Shown here piece after piece: positions 16,149-24,057 of a stretch of 64,000 bases of DNA. A model generated the notes under the pieces. That model made no database searches. It worked only from the letters and a program-made list of their open reading frames with translations, and had not been told where the DNA came from. Origin of the DNA: an uncultured Alphaproteobacteria bacterium (lineage in GTDB: Bacteria; Pseudomonadota; Alphaproteobacteria; Rs-D84); NCBI GenBank assembly GCA_934232895.1, contig CAKQGH010000001.1:62001-126000 (forward strand), in the 5' to 3' direction. Numbering within the stretch: position 1 is the first letter of the stretch; every line of letters begins with the position of its first letter. Made by a program: the position numbers and the translations under genes.

Positions 16149-17786
16149 TTATTCAAATAGCAACGGCAGGATACTGTCAAGAATTTTTCCCGTTGTCGGC
16201 ACCGCATTCCACGCCGCCGTGCGCAACCCCCAGTTTTCTTTTATACCCTGGGGTTCATCTAAAATTACCAGTATCGTATACTGGGGCGCCGCCGCCGGGA
16301 ATATTCCGGCAAACGCGGTCAAATTTCGTTTACGGTCAACACGCCCATGCGCATCATATTTAACAGCCGTTGCGGTTTTGCCGCCAATCTGAATTCCGGC
16401 AACGCGCGCCTGTTTACCACTGGTTTCTTCGGCAATGCGCAACATTACACCACGCAAACGCGCCGATATTTCATCGGACAACACGCGCACACCACGCACC
16501 GCGCCAACATCGCGTTTTTGTAATGTTGGATAAATATATATGCCACCATTTGTCATGGCATTCACCGCCAACAACAAATGCATTGGTGTGACCGATATAC
16601 CATGCCCATACGACATTGTTGCGCGTTCAACCGGCCCCCATTTTGCTGGCATAATTGGATGTTCGGTTCGTCCAAATTCCAAATCCAATGGCGCATCAAA
16701 ATTCAGACGATGGAAAAATTCGCGTTGTGTTCCATCGGGCAAATCCAATGCAATTTGCGCACTGCCCACATTGCACGAATGCAACATAATCTCTTCGACA
16801 GATAAATATGGGCGCGGTGGTTTGAAACTGGATACATCGGAAATCCGCGCGGCCGTACGACCAAATTTATCGGGGATTTTGAATGGTTCTTTGATGTAAT
16901 ATTCCTTGTTTATGCCATTTTCCATCGCCATGGCGGTATTAAATATTTTGAATATAGACCCCATTTCATAAACGCCACGCAACGGTTTGAACAAACGATT
17001 TTGTTCAAATTCACGATTGCGAACCTCGGGATCAAAATCGGGCAAAGACACCATCGCCAACATTTCGCCCGTTCGCGAATTCATCAACATACCCATGGCC
17101 GCCTTGGCCTGGTATTTTTGCATAGCAATTGACAACTGTTCATAAAACACCGATTGAATACGCGCATCCAGTGACAAGCGCAATGGCATGGTATTTTCGC
17201 GCAGGTAATCGTCGTATATGCGCTCTACCCCCTCTTGCCCATGTTGTCCATCGCGACTGACAAAACCAACGATGTGCGAAAACAACCGACGTTTTGGATA
17301 TCGACGCTTTTGAATCGGTTCTATTTCCAACCCCTCGATGCGTGCCTTGGTTATTGCCTCGCGCTGGTTGTCACTGACAAATTTTTTCAGATAGATAAAT
17401 TTGCGGTCCGAATTTATCAAATTCAACGCATCCGCAACCGTATAGTCAAATGGCAACACCTGGTGAATCAGATTGGCGGCCTTGTCCTTGTCTTTATCTT
17501 GGATGCGATTCGGGTGCAATGTAACATGGCCCGACATAATATTTTTTGCCAATATGTCGCCATTGCGGTCAACAATATCGGCACGCGAAACGACCCATGC
17601 GCCATCGCCCCCGGGCAAACGCGACCGGTCGGTTCCCTGGACCCCCAACCACAATGTACGTACGGCAAACAATACAAATGCAATTTTCAGCAACCCATAT
17701 ACAAAACGCAAACGCGAATGCGCAACGCGGTCGCCACTATTTGCAACAAATCCAGATTTCAAAATGTCTTGGCCGACATCAAACAT
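16149..17786 (-). CDS. ftsI: division transpeptidase FtsI (PBP3, class B penicillin-binding protein)
   Basis: A 545-residue class B PBP: a short cytoplasmic tail, one TM (residues about 30-46), a pedestal domain beginning VSRADIVDRNGDILAKN, and a transpeptidase domain. Active-site motifs: SxxK as GSIFKIF (about residue 278), SxN as HSCNVGSA, and the third motif as GGKTATA, so KTG is KTA. The protein cross-links septal peptidoglycan with FtsW. It follows ftsL by 2 nt. The Gly-to-Ala change in the beta-3 motif is unusual and may alter beta-lactam binding. Confidence 0.95.
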   Translation of the reverse strand: MFDVGQDILKSGFVANSGDRVAHSRLRFVYGLLKIAFVLFAVRTLWLGVQGTDRSRLPGGDGAWVVSRADIVDRNGDILAKNIMSGHVTLHPNRIQDKDKDKAANLIHQVLPFDYTVADALNLINSDRKFIYLKKFVSDNQREAITKARIEGLEIEPIQKRRYPKRRLFSHIVGFVSRDGQHGQEGVERIYDDYLRENTMPLRLSLDARIQSVFYEQLSIAMQKYQAKAAMGMLMNSRTGEMLAMVSLPDFDPEVRNREFEQNRLFKPLRGVYEMGSIFKIFNTAMAMENGINKEYYIKEPFKIPDKFGRTAARISDVSSFKPPRPYLSVEEIMLHSCNVGSAQIALDLPDGTQREFFHRLNFDAPLDLEFGRTEHPIMPAKWGPVERATMSYGHGISVTPMHLLLAVNAMTNGGIYIYPTLQKRDVGAVRGVRVLSDEISARLRGVMLRIAEETSGKQARVAGIQIGGKTATAVKYDAHGRVDRKRNLTAFAGIFPAAAPQYTILVILDEPQGIKENWGLRTAAWNAVPTTGKILDSILPLLFE

Positions 17787-17788
17787 AT

Positions 17789-18094
17789 CTATTTATTATC
17801 CCCCGGGATGCTGCGCATTGGTAAATCATCAACAGAAACACTTTTGTGAAAACTTATAACCTCGGGATGGGGGGGGATATTATCAACCAAATTGCGTAAT
17901 ATTTCGGGCCGAACATACGACGCAAAATTAGCCTGGCGGGCAGCAATCTGTTGTTGCGTTTGTACAATTTCATCACGCACATGCCGGCGCGCCTTATTCT
18001 GTGTGCGATAACATACCTGTAATGTAGTGGTCAGCAATATGACCGCCCCCAGCGACCATACACCTATGCGAAACATTCTCTCGTCTTCGTTCAT
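17789..18094 (-). CDS. ftsL: cell-division protein FtsL-like
   Basis: A 101-residue bitopic protein: a short cytoplasmic N-terminus, one TM (FRIGVWSLGAVILLTTTLQVCY, residues about 8-29), then a coiled-coil-like helix rich in R, Q and E. FtsL sequences are poorly conserved; topology, length and position directly before ftsI identify it. mraZ and mraW do not precede it, so the usual dcw gene order is broken here. GGGG touches the ATG, and the Met at 18076 is an alternative start. Confidence 0.7.
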   Translation of the reverse strand: MNEDERMFRIGVWSLGAVILLTTTLQVCYRTQNKARRHVRDEIVQTQQQIAARQANFASYVRPEILRNLVDNIPPHPEVISFHKSVSVDDLPMRSIPGDNK

Positions 18095-18129
18095 CCCCGT
18101 GCGCCTGTGATTTTATATGGTACAGTGTA

Positions 18130-18492
18130 TCACAAATTTTGCAAAAAACTAATCATAGAATTCACGCCGTTCAGCCGCCCCGCCCCCAGTGGCAACCCCA
18201 GCGCAGAAAATTCGCCCGCCAGGTCCATTTTTTTTATCTCGCCGGCGCTTTTACCATCAACCATCGCCGTTATAATCGCAACAATCCCGCGAACAATTGC
18301 GGAATCGGCACGGCCATAAAACCGATTGCCATCGCGACAAATTTCGGCATGCGACGCGCACCCAACAATGTCGCTGCACACGGCCGCATCGGGCACCGCC
18401 GGTGCATGTGCACCAATGTCCATTACCATTTCCAGCTTTTCGGCCGGCGCATCCACCATGGCCAATGCCGATTTAATTTGTTCGTATGTCAT
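18130..18492 (-). CDS. sufE: cysteine desulfuration protein SufE
   Basis: A 120-residue protein with the SufE fold pattern. The acceptor cysteine lies in SDIVGCASHAEIC (family: V.GC.S.VW), and the C-terminal helices carry KKMDLAGEFSALGLPLGAGRLNGVNSMI, split here by the family GL.....SR..G...M pattern. SufE takes persulfide sulfur from SufS and delivers it to the SufBCD scaffold. The start at ATG 18492 is favoured over 18507 because GGATGG precedes it and it leaves only 4 nt to the sufT stop. Third gene of a sufS-sufT-sufE set. Confidence 0.9.
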   Translation of the reverse strand: MTYEQIKSALAMVDAPAEKLEMVMDIGAHAPAVPDAAVCSDIVGCASHAEICRDGNRFYGRADSAIVRGIVAIITAMVDGKSAGEIKKMDLAGEFSALGLPLGAGRLNGVNSMISFLQNL

Positions 18493-18496
18493 ACAA

Positions 18497-18811
18497 TTAC
18501 CATCCATGTTCGGTTAAATCTAATTCCAACCGCGCCGCATCCGACATGCGTGACAAATCCCACGCCGGTTCCCATACCAGGTTTACATGCACGGGCACCG
18601 CGCCCGTCACATTTTGAACAGCGATGCGAACCTGGTCCAATAATTCTTCCATCATGGGACATGTTGGGCTGGTAAAAGTCATATCTATATCAACCGAATC
18701 GGGGTTTATATCAATTTTATATACCAACCCCATGTCCCAAATATTTACCGGAATTTCTGGGTCAAACACGGTTTTAAGTGCCGCAATAATATCGTCACGC
18801 GTAAATGCCAT
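18497..18811 (-). CDS. sufT: SufT/MIP18-family Fe-S assembly protein (DUF59)
   Basis: A 104-residue protein starting with the helix DDIIAALKTVFDPEIPVNIWDMGLVY, the hallmark DPE(I/L)..NI...GLVY of MIP18/DUF59 proteins. TSPTCPMMEEL, with its reactive Cys, follows. Relatives (SufT, PaaD, CIAO2) help insert or carry Fe-S clusters. It lies between sufS (1 nt) and sufE, which supports SufT. Confidence 0.92.
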   Translation of the reverse strand: MAFTRDDIIAALKTVFDPEIPVNIWDMGLVYKIDINPDSVDIDMTFTSPTCPMMEELLDQVRIAVQNVTGAVPVHVNLVWEPAWDLSRMSDAARLELDLTEHGW

Positions 18812-18812
18812 T

Positions 18813-19904
18813 TTATTTCACCACACTGTTTATAATTTCAACCGCCCCGCGCGCGTCATCCATTGTATTATATGAACCAACCGATATACGCGCACTGCCC
18901 GGGATTTCGAACATTTGATGTATCCACGATGCGCACATATTTCCCACACGCAGGCACAGTCCATGCGCCCCAACCAACGCACCAAAATCCAACACATGCA
19001 TATCGGAAATGATAAATGTTAAAATCGCCGCATCCCGCGCGGTTAAAATTTTTATCCGCGGATTTTGTGACAATGCATCATACATATATTTTATCAATCC
19101 CATATCCGGCCGGTGCAGCGATATGTTTTCAATTGCCGCGGTCAAGCCTGCAATTTGTGTCAATGGCAATGTTCCGGCCTCCCAACAATCGGGGGTTGGC
19201 TGTAATGTAAATGTGCCATCGGGCAAAACGCGATTCACCATACCACCGCCAAATTTATCGGGCGCGAATCGCGATGGGTCTTTGATATACATTATGCCCA
19301 ATCCGGTATCTGCACCAATTTTATGTGCCGACCAGCATATAAAATCGGCATCCCATTGCGACGCGTCTATTTCATCGTGCACAACATATTGCGCCGCATC
19401 AACAACAACAATTAAATTCGGATTTTTTTCGCGTGCCGCGCGTACAATTGCCGACACATTTTGTGGGCGCCCCAAAACATTCGACATTGCCGTCACAACC
19501 AATACATCAACATTTGGTACGCGTCCCACATCAATATCAAAATTTGCATCCAGCGCGCATTCAATAACCTTGCACCCCGCCGCAACCCACGGCAGGCGCG
19601 CACTGTGATGATCCAACGCCGACACACCAACACGCGTCGTCGCGCCCGGCCGAACGATTCGCACCACACGGTTTAATCCATCTGTCGCCCCCGATGTAAA
19701 TATAATCTGGTGTGGGGCGGCACCCATAAATTCGGCAACCGCGCGCCGCGCATGCGCCACCATTTCATCAACCGCCGCCGCACGCGCACAAATGCCCCGC
19801 CCCGCGTTCGCGTACGCATCGCGCATAAACGATTGCTGGGCCTGGATAACAGACTCTGGTTTCAATGCCGATGCCGCCGCATCTAAGTATATGATTTTAT
19901 TCAT
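18813..19904 (-). CDS. sufS: cysteine desulfurase SufS-like (class V aminotransferase)
   Basis: A 363-residue PLP enzyme. YLDAAASALKPESV is the N-terminal entry, TSGATDGLN binds phosphate, VVVDAAQYVVHDEID holds the PLP Asp, and CWSAHKIGADTGLG holds the Schiff-base Lys. The catalytic Cys region is LRVGNMCASWIHQ. At about 360 residues it is shorter than typical SufS (about 405), losing part of the N-terminal extension. It supplies sulfur to SufE. sufBCD are not in this window. First gene of the operon, with a promoter that overlaps the divergent trxA promoter. Confidence 0.93.
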   Translation of the reverse strand: MNKIIYLDAAASALKPESVIQAQQSFMRDAYANAGRGICARAAAVDEMVAHARRAVAEFMGAAPHQIIFTSGATDGLNRVVRIVRPGATTRVGVSALDHHSARLPWVAAGCKVIECALDANFDIDVGRVPNVDVLVVTAMSNVLGRPQNVSAIVRAAREKNPNLIVVVDAAQYVVHDEIDASQWDADFICWSAHKIGADTGLGIMYIKDPSRFAPDKFGGGMVNRVLPDGTFTLQPTPDCWEAGTLPLTQIAGLTAAIENISLHRPDMGLIKYMYDALSQNPRIKILTARDAAILTFIISDMHVLDFGALVGAHGLCLRVGNMCASWIHQMFEIPGSARISVGSYNTMDDARGAVEIINSVVK

Positions 19905-19931
19905 TTATGTTTTCTCTTGCATTTTTTACCG

Positions 19932-19959
19932 ATTATAATACACTTGCCCAAAATATCAA
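19932..19959. promoter_or_regulatory. overlapping divergent promoters for sufS (minus) and trxA (plus)
   Basis: Minus strand: TTGATA (19959-19954), 16-nt spacer, TATAAT (19937-19932), a strong promoter for sufSTE. The octamer ATTATAAT (19932-19939) also gives TATAAT on the plus strand (19934-19939) ahead of trxA, though with a poor -35. Confidence 0.6.
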
Positions 19960-19977
19960 TAGCAGAAGGAGAAAAAG

Positions 19978-20295
19978 ATGGCTTTGGAACACGCAAACGA
20001 CACTAATTTTGATTCAATGTTGGCGGGTGGCATCACATTGGTTGATTTCTGGGCATCTTGGTGCGGCCCATGCCGTATGTTTGGCCCGATATTTGAAACG
20101 GTATCTGACGAAATCAGCGATGTAAAATTTGTTAAATTTGAAATTGATGAAACAAACCGCCGCACACCTGCAAAATATGGTATTCGCAGTATCCCCAGCG
20201 TTTTGGCATTCAAAAACGGCGAATTGATTGAGGCCAGAACCGGTCTGATGGACGAAGATACATTAAAACAGTGGATTAATGAATTAAAGGGATGA
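19978..20295 (+). CDS. trxA: thioredoxin
   Basis: A 105-residue thioredoxin with the redox motif WASWCGPCRM (residues about 24-33), the cis-Pro motif GIRSIPSV and a hydrophobic start TLVDFWAS. It is a cytosolic disulfide reductase reduced by TrxB (encoded at 50161). Start ATG 19978 has AGAAGGAG 6 nt upstream. It is followed by the dksA-like gene in the same operon. Confidence 0.96.
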   Translation: MALEHANDTNFDSMLAGGITLVDFWASWCGPCRMFGPIFETVSDEISDVKFVKFEIDETNRRTPAKYGIRSIPSVLAFKNGELIEARTGLMDEDTLKQWINELKG

Positions 20296-20300
20296 TAAAA

Positions 20301-20735
20301 ATGGCAGCAAAGAAGAGTTACAAGACAATTGAATTGCCACCGAAATATACACCGAAAAAATCGGAACCATATATGTGCCCCGAACAATTGGCGTACTTTT
20401 ACCGTATGCTGATGGCACAAAAAGATGAAATTGTTCACGAAAGCGATTCCGTGTTGAGTGCGGTACGCTTGGCCGAAAAGACCGAGGCCGCCGGCGTCGG
20501 TGACGATTCGGACAACGCCACATACGAACAGGATATAACAATGAACCTGCGTATGTCGGAACGCGACAATAATTTGTTAAAAAAAATCAATGCCGCGTTA
20601 GATCGCATTGAAAACGGCACATACGGGTACAGCGTTGTATCGGGCGATGAAATTGGCCTGAACCGTATGATGGCGCGCCCCCTGGCAACGATGACCATCG
20701 AAGAACAGGAAGAATACGAACAACGCCGTGAATAA
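20301..20735 (+). CDS. dksA: DksA/TraR-family RNA polymerase-binding factor lacking zinc cysteines
   Basis: About 144 residues: long coiled-coil helices (CPEQLAYFYRMLMAQKDEIV...), the tip motif GDDSDNAT (DxxDxA, needed to act in the RNAP secondary channel), and a C-terminal GTYGYSVVSGDEIGLNRMMARPLATMT, the DksA globular region. In canonical DksA this carries four Zn-binding cysteines; here all are absent (GYC is GYS). Cys-less paralogues are known and work without zinc. The start at 20301 is favoured over the overlapping 20292 ATG because AAAGGG stands 9 nt before it. Operon with trxA. Confidence 0.9.
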   Translation: MAAKKSYKTIELPPKYTPKKSEPYMCPEQLAYFYRMLMAQKDEIVHESDSVLSAVRLAEKTEAAGVGDDSDNATYEQDITMNLRMSERDNNLLKKINAALDRIENGTYGYSVVSGDEIGLNRMMARPLATMTIEEQEEYEQRRE

Positions 20736-20748
20736 AAAAAACGGTAAT

Positions 20749-20780
20749 AAAAAAGCGCGAATTAAATTCGCGCTTTTTTT
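20749..20780. terminator. bidirectional terminator between dksA and tatA
   Basis: Stem GCGCGAA / TTCGCGC (20755-20761 with 20767-20773) inside an A6 tract and a T7 tract. It serves both convergent genes and overlaps the tatA stop. Confidence 0.85.
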
Positions 20781-21039
20781 ATTTCTTGCTCGCCTTTTTA
20801 ACGGGTGATTTTTTTACCGCTTTTTTGACTGGCTTCTTTGTTGCAGATGTTTTTGCCGCGGACTTTTTTTCGGCCCGGGGCGATGCCGCATCAGATGGTT
20901 TATTTTTTATTTCCTTTTTAAAAACATTTACCCCATCGGCCAGATTTTTCATCATACCTGGGATTTTCGCACTGCCAAACAAAATGACAACCAAAACAAC
21001 AATTACCAGAATTTCGGCCCAACCAAGTCTTCCAAACAT
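20779..21039 (-). CDS. tatA: Tat translocase subunit TatA
   Basis: An 86-residue protein: MFGRLGWAEILVIVVLVVILFGSAKIP is the TM helix with the FG hinge, then an amphipathic helix and a Lys/Ala-rich tail. It forms the protein-conducting assembly with TatBC. Here tatA lies 8 kb from tatBC but still follows the SPOR protein gene, a neighbourhood kept in many alphaproteobacteria. Confidence 0.94.
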   Translation of the reverse strand: MFGRLGWAEILVIVVLVVILFGSAKIPGMMKNLADGVNVFKKEIKNKPSDAASPRAEKKSAAKTSATKKPVKKAVKKSPVKKASKK

Positions 21040-21060
21040 TTTATATTTCCTTTGCTTTAA

Positions 21061-21834
21061 TTATTTTGCGACATAGCAGCTCAGTCCGTCCGATTTTGCA
21101 TTCTGGCAAAAACCATTTGCATCAGACGCCGTTGCGAACGCAATACGCAGACGATATGTCGTTGTACCATTTGGCAATTGCGCCGCCAAAATCACAAATT
21201 GTTTACCGGCAAACAATCCACTGTGCTGGGCCAGCAATTTACGCTGGGCAGATTCCGCCAATGCGCGTGTGCTGTGCGAACCAAATTGTACATACCAACC
21301 ACCGTGTGTCGGTGCGACCTGTTGTTTGGCCACTTTCTTAGGTGCGGGTTTTGCCGCCGCCTTTTTCACCGCGGGCTTTGCCGCCGGCTTCGCCGCTGGC
21401 TTGTCCGGATTAAATGTGACGGGTTTTCTGTCCTCGATAACGCGAACCGGGGTGCCACTTTGTTCGGGTTCCACAACTGGCACGGGTTTCGGTGCCGGTG
21501 CGGGCGCGACCACTGGTGCGGGTGCCGGGACATCTGGTTTAACCTGGGCCGGGGTTGGTGCCGGACGTGCCGGTGGCACAATTGCATCACCCTCTTCTAT
21601 AATTACGGCCGGGGCATCCAAGTCAACCTCTATCGATGACGAAGAATTTCCACCCACGGTACGAACGATAATATAGGTCGCCAAAATAATGACAACAACA
21701 CTGACCGCCATCAACAGCCACGGCTTTTTCGGACGCGGCGTGGAAAACGGCGTGACCTCGGGCAAAGCCTCTTCGGTTGTGGTGTCATCATCCAAATCCA
21801 ATAAATCCAAATTGTTGTTGTTATCTTCGTTCAT
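21061..21834 (-). CDS. SPOR-domain membrane protein
   Basis: About 257 residues: an acidic cytoplasmic N-terminus (DLLDLDDD), one TM (KPWLLMAVSVVVIILATYIIV), a long Pro/Ala/Lys periplasmic linker, and a C-terminal SPOR domain (GGWYVQFGSHSTRALAESAQ..., YRLRIAFATASDANGFC). SPOR domains bind denuded septal glycan, so it is a probable DedD/FtsN-like division protein. ATG 21834 is chosen over a TTG 30 nt upstream because GGGGGA stands 7 nt before it. tatA starts 21 nt downstream. Confidence 0.88.
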   Translation of the reverse strand: MNEDNNNNLDLLDLDDDTTTEEALPEVTPFSTPRPKKPWLLMAVSVVVIILATYIIVRTVGGNSSSSIEVDLDAPAVIIEEGDAIVPPARPAPTPAQVKPDVPAPAPVVAPAPAPKPVPVVEPEQSGTPVRVIEDRKPVTFNPDKPAAKPAAKPAVKKAAAKPAPKKVAKQQVAPTHGGWYVQFGSHSTRALAESAQRKLLAQHSGLFAGKQFVILAAQLPNGTTTYRLRIAFATASDANGFCQNAKSDGLSCYVAK

Positions 21835-21908
21835 CTGGAAATCCCCCATAGTTCTTTGCGACAATTATATCATAAAAAAAGCCAATTCACAAAGAATATA
21901 TGACGAAA

Positions 21909-22052
21909 TTATTTAGGCATTTGGCCAAAATGTGGTGGAACAATCAGTTTATGATTTTCCGCAACAATCGGTTCGGTTTCACATGTCTGGGTACACGCCG
22001 ACAGTACAATCGGCATTGCAACCACCGCCAACAACAAAATTACTTTTTTCAT
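21909..22052 (-). CDS. small lipoprotein
   Basis: A 47-residue prelipoprotein: MKKVILLLAVVAMPIVLSAC with lipobox LSAC (Cys 20), then a short mature peptide ending LIVPPHFGQMPK. The start at ATG 22052 is supported by AAAGGAAA directly upstream. The C-terminal PPxFG motif resembles tails of short alphaproteobacterial lipoproteins of unknown role. It shares the strand with thrS and lies 59 nt past its stop. Confidence 0.65.
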   Translation of the reverse strand: MKKVILLLAVVAMPIVLSACTQTCETEPIVAENHKLIVPPHFGQMPK

Positions 22053-22111
22053 TTTCCTTTCCTTTATATATAAAGCGATGGCGCGCGGAATTATCCACGC
22101 GCCCGCCAATT

Positions 22112-23845
22112 TTACCGCGGCATTTTAACCGCATCTGTCATCTGGGCAATAAATTCAGACAACGACATTGTTTCCTGTTTATCCGTTCCCAAACGACGCA
22201 GGGTCACCGTTTTGTCTGCGGCCTCTTTTTCACCAACGACGGCGATAATCGGCGTTTTGGCCAATGACAGTTCGCGAATCTTGTAATTTACCTTTTCATC
22301 GCGCAGGTCGGCACGTGCCCATATACCCGCGTTACGCAGTTCGTCCGCAACCATTGTTGCATATTCAGAAACCTTGCCCGAAATTGGCGCAACAACAACC
22401 GGCTCTGGCGACAGCCACAACGGCAAATTGCCACCCGTTGATTCCAGCAAGATTCCCATAAAGCGTTCAATTGAACCCAACATTGCACGGTGCAACATAA
22501 TTGGGCGATGTTTTTCGCCATCTTCGCCGACATAGGACAAATCAAAACGTTCTGGCAAATTCATATCCAACTGAATTGTGCCACACTGCCAGATGCGCCC
22601 CATTGAATCTTTCAGATAGTTATCAATTTTCGGACCATAGAACGCCGCGTCGCCTTCGGCAATTTCGTATTCAATGCCATTGTCGTCCAGTGCGCGTTTC
22701 AATGCCGCCTCGGCCTTGTCCCAAATTTCGTCCGAACCAATACGAAATTCAGATTCCTTGCGGGTTGCCAATTTCATTGAAATTTTATCAAAACCGAATT
22801 TGCCATAAATATCCTTGATGAAACGCAGAATCTTTACAACCTCGGTTTCCAGCTGTTCTTCGGTGCAGAAAATGTGCGCATCGTCCTGGGTAAATTCACG
22901 AACGCGCATCAGACCGGACAGCCCCCCCGCCGCCTCGTAACGATTTACCTTGCCAAATTCTGCCAGATACATTGGCAAATCTTTGTATGATTTAATACCC
23001 TGGCCAAATACCAACATACCGCCCGGGCACGACATCGGCTTTACACAGAATGTTTTTCCATCCTGGGTTTTACCAGAATAATTATGTTCACCATATTTTG
23101 CCCAGTGGCCACTGCGTTCCCACAGACTGCGGTCCATAACAGACGGCGTGGAAATTTCCAGGTACCCCGCCCGTTCTTGGCGACCACGGATATATTCAAT
23201 CAGGCGACGATAAATCTTGTATCCCTTGTCGTGCCAGAACACCGCACCCGGTGCATAATCTGGTTCAAAGTGAAACAAATCCATATCTTTGCCCAATTTA
23301 CGGTTGTCGCGCGCGGCGGCCTCGGCCACGTTTTTCAGGTGTTGTTCCAATTCTTCGCGGGTCGCGAACGCGTCAACATATATACGCTGCAACATTTTGT
23401 TTTTCGCATCGCCCTTCCAGTATGCACCGGCAACATTGCGGATTTTGAACGCATCACGCGGTAAATCTTTGGATGATTCAACGTGTGGCCCACGGCACAG
23501 GTCGGTGAAATCACGGAACGTATAGACCGACAATGCCTCGCCCGCGGCATCATATTCGTTTAACCATTCCATTTTATATGGCTGGTTGGCGAATAATTGT
23601 TTAGCTTCATCCAAGCTGACATTACGCTGTTCAAAACGGCCGTTTGATTTAATCAGCGCGTGCATTTCGTGTTCAATTTTTTCAAAGTCTTCTTCGGAAA
23701 ATCTGTGTTCGGTATCAAAGTCATAGTAAAACCCGTTTTCAATTGCCGGGCCACCCGCGAATTTGACATCTGGGTACAGTTTCTGAACCGCCGCCGCCAT
23801 AACATGCGCCAGCGAATGACGAATCGTTTCTATTGGATATGACAT
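22112..23845 (-). CDS. thrS: threonyl-tRNA synthetase, short form without TGS domain
   Basis: 577 residues against about 640 for E. coli ThrS. It begins directly with the editing domain: RHSLAHVMAAAV (HxxxH) and LCRGPHV. The class II core follows: motif 2 around FGKVNRYEAAGGLSGLMRVREFTQDDAHIFC with the zinc-site residues, CPGGM, and motif 3 LHRAMLGSIERF. The anticodon domain is at the C-terminus (VVAPIS... to the end). The N-terminal TGS domain is missing, as in a minority of bacteria. ATG 23845 follows AAGAAAGG. Its leader contains a Thr-rich peptide (23930-23992), pointing to attenuation control. Confidence 0.97.
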   Translation of the reverse strand: MSYPIETIRHSLAHVMAAAVQKLYPDVKFAGGPAIENGFYYDFDTEHRFSEEDFEKIEHEMHALIKSNGRFEQRNVSLDEAKQLFANQPYKMEWLNEYDAAGEALSVYTFRDFTDLCRGPHVESSKDLPRDAFKIRNVAGAYWKGDAKNKMLQRIYVDAFATREELEQHLKNVAEAAARDNRKLGKDMDLFHFEPDYAPGAVFWHDKGYKIYRRLIEYIRGRQERAGYLEISTPSVMDRSLWERSGHWAKYGEHNYSGKTQDGKTFCVKPMSCPGGMLVFGQGIKSYKDLPMYLAEFGKVNRYEAAGGLSGLMRVREFTQDDAHIFCTEEQLETEVVKILRFIKDIYGKFGFDKISMKLATRKESEFRIGSDEIWDKAEAALKRALDDNGIEYEIAEGDAAFYGPKIDNYLKDSMGRIWQCGTIQLDMNLPERFDLSYVGEDGEKHRPIMLHRAMLGSIERFMGILLESTGGNLPLWLSPEPVVVAPISGKVSEYATMVADELRNAGIWARADLRDEKVNYKIRELSLAKTPIIAVVGEKEAADKTVTLRRLGTDKQETMSLSEFIAQMTDAVKMPR

Positions 23846-23906
23846 AATTATAAACCTTTCTTACTTTGGTTTTTGTTGTTTTTGTTTTGTTTGATTATTG
23901 CATTGC

Positions 23907-23947
23907 GCGGTCAAAACCGCAAATAGAAATTACACCCCCGCGGGGGT
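23907..23947 (-). promoter_or_regulatory. thrS leader hairpins (candidate attenuator)
   Basis: Minus strand order: CCCCCGCGGGGG (23946-23935), overlapping the last codons of the Thr-rich leader ORF, then GCGGT-TTTG-ACCGC (23920-23907). CCGCG of the second can also pair with CGCGG of the first, so mutually exclusive folds are possible. T-runs are short, so the switch could act on transcription or on access to the thrS ribosome-binding site. Confidence 0.5.
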
Positions 23948-23992
23948 TGTAGTGGTTGTTGTAAATGTCAAAATAATCATAAATTCTTTCAT
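23930..23992 (-). CDS. thrL-like: threonine-rich leader peptide of thrS
   Basis: A 20-codon ORF between a TATAAT box (24020-24015) and thrS. It starts MKEFMIIL, continues TFTTTTTT (seven Thr in eight codons: ACA, ACA, ACA, ACC, ACT, ACA, ACC) and ends PAGV-stop. The final codons lie in a GC-rich hairpin. This resembles the thr operon leader peptide of enterobacteria, but it precedes threonyl-tRNA synthetase. Stalling on uncharged tRNA-Thr would change the downstream fold and raise thrS expression. No Shine-Dalgarno is clear. Role is inferred from architecture. Confidence 0.75.
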   Translation of the reverse strand: MKEFMIILTFTTTTTTPAGV

Positions 23993-24031
23993 GTGCCGTA
24001 TATTTTATGACGATATTATACAAAAATCAAT

Positions 24032-24053
24032 AAAAAATGCCGGCGAACCGGCA
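24032..24053 (-). terminator. terminator of the gltX-hemolysin III operon
   Basis: Stem TGCCGG / CCGGCA (24038-24053) with a TTCG tetraloop on the minus strand, followed by TTTTTTA. Confidence 0.88.
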
Positions 24054-24057
24054 CTTT

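Noticed and set aside
23846..24020. T-box riboswitch for thrS
   Set aside because: No T-box sequence or specifier loop is seen; the Thr-codon ORF explains the leader better.
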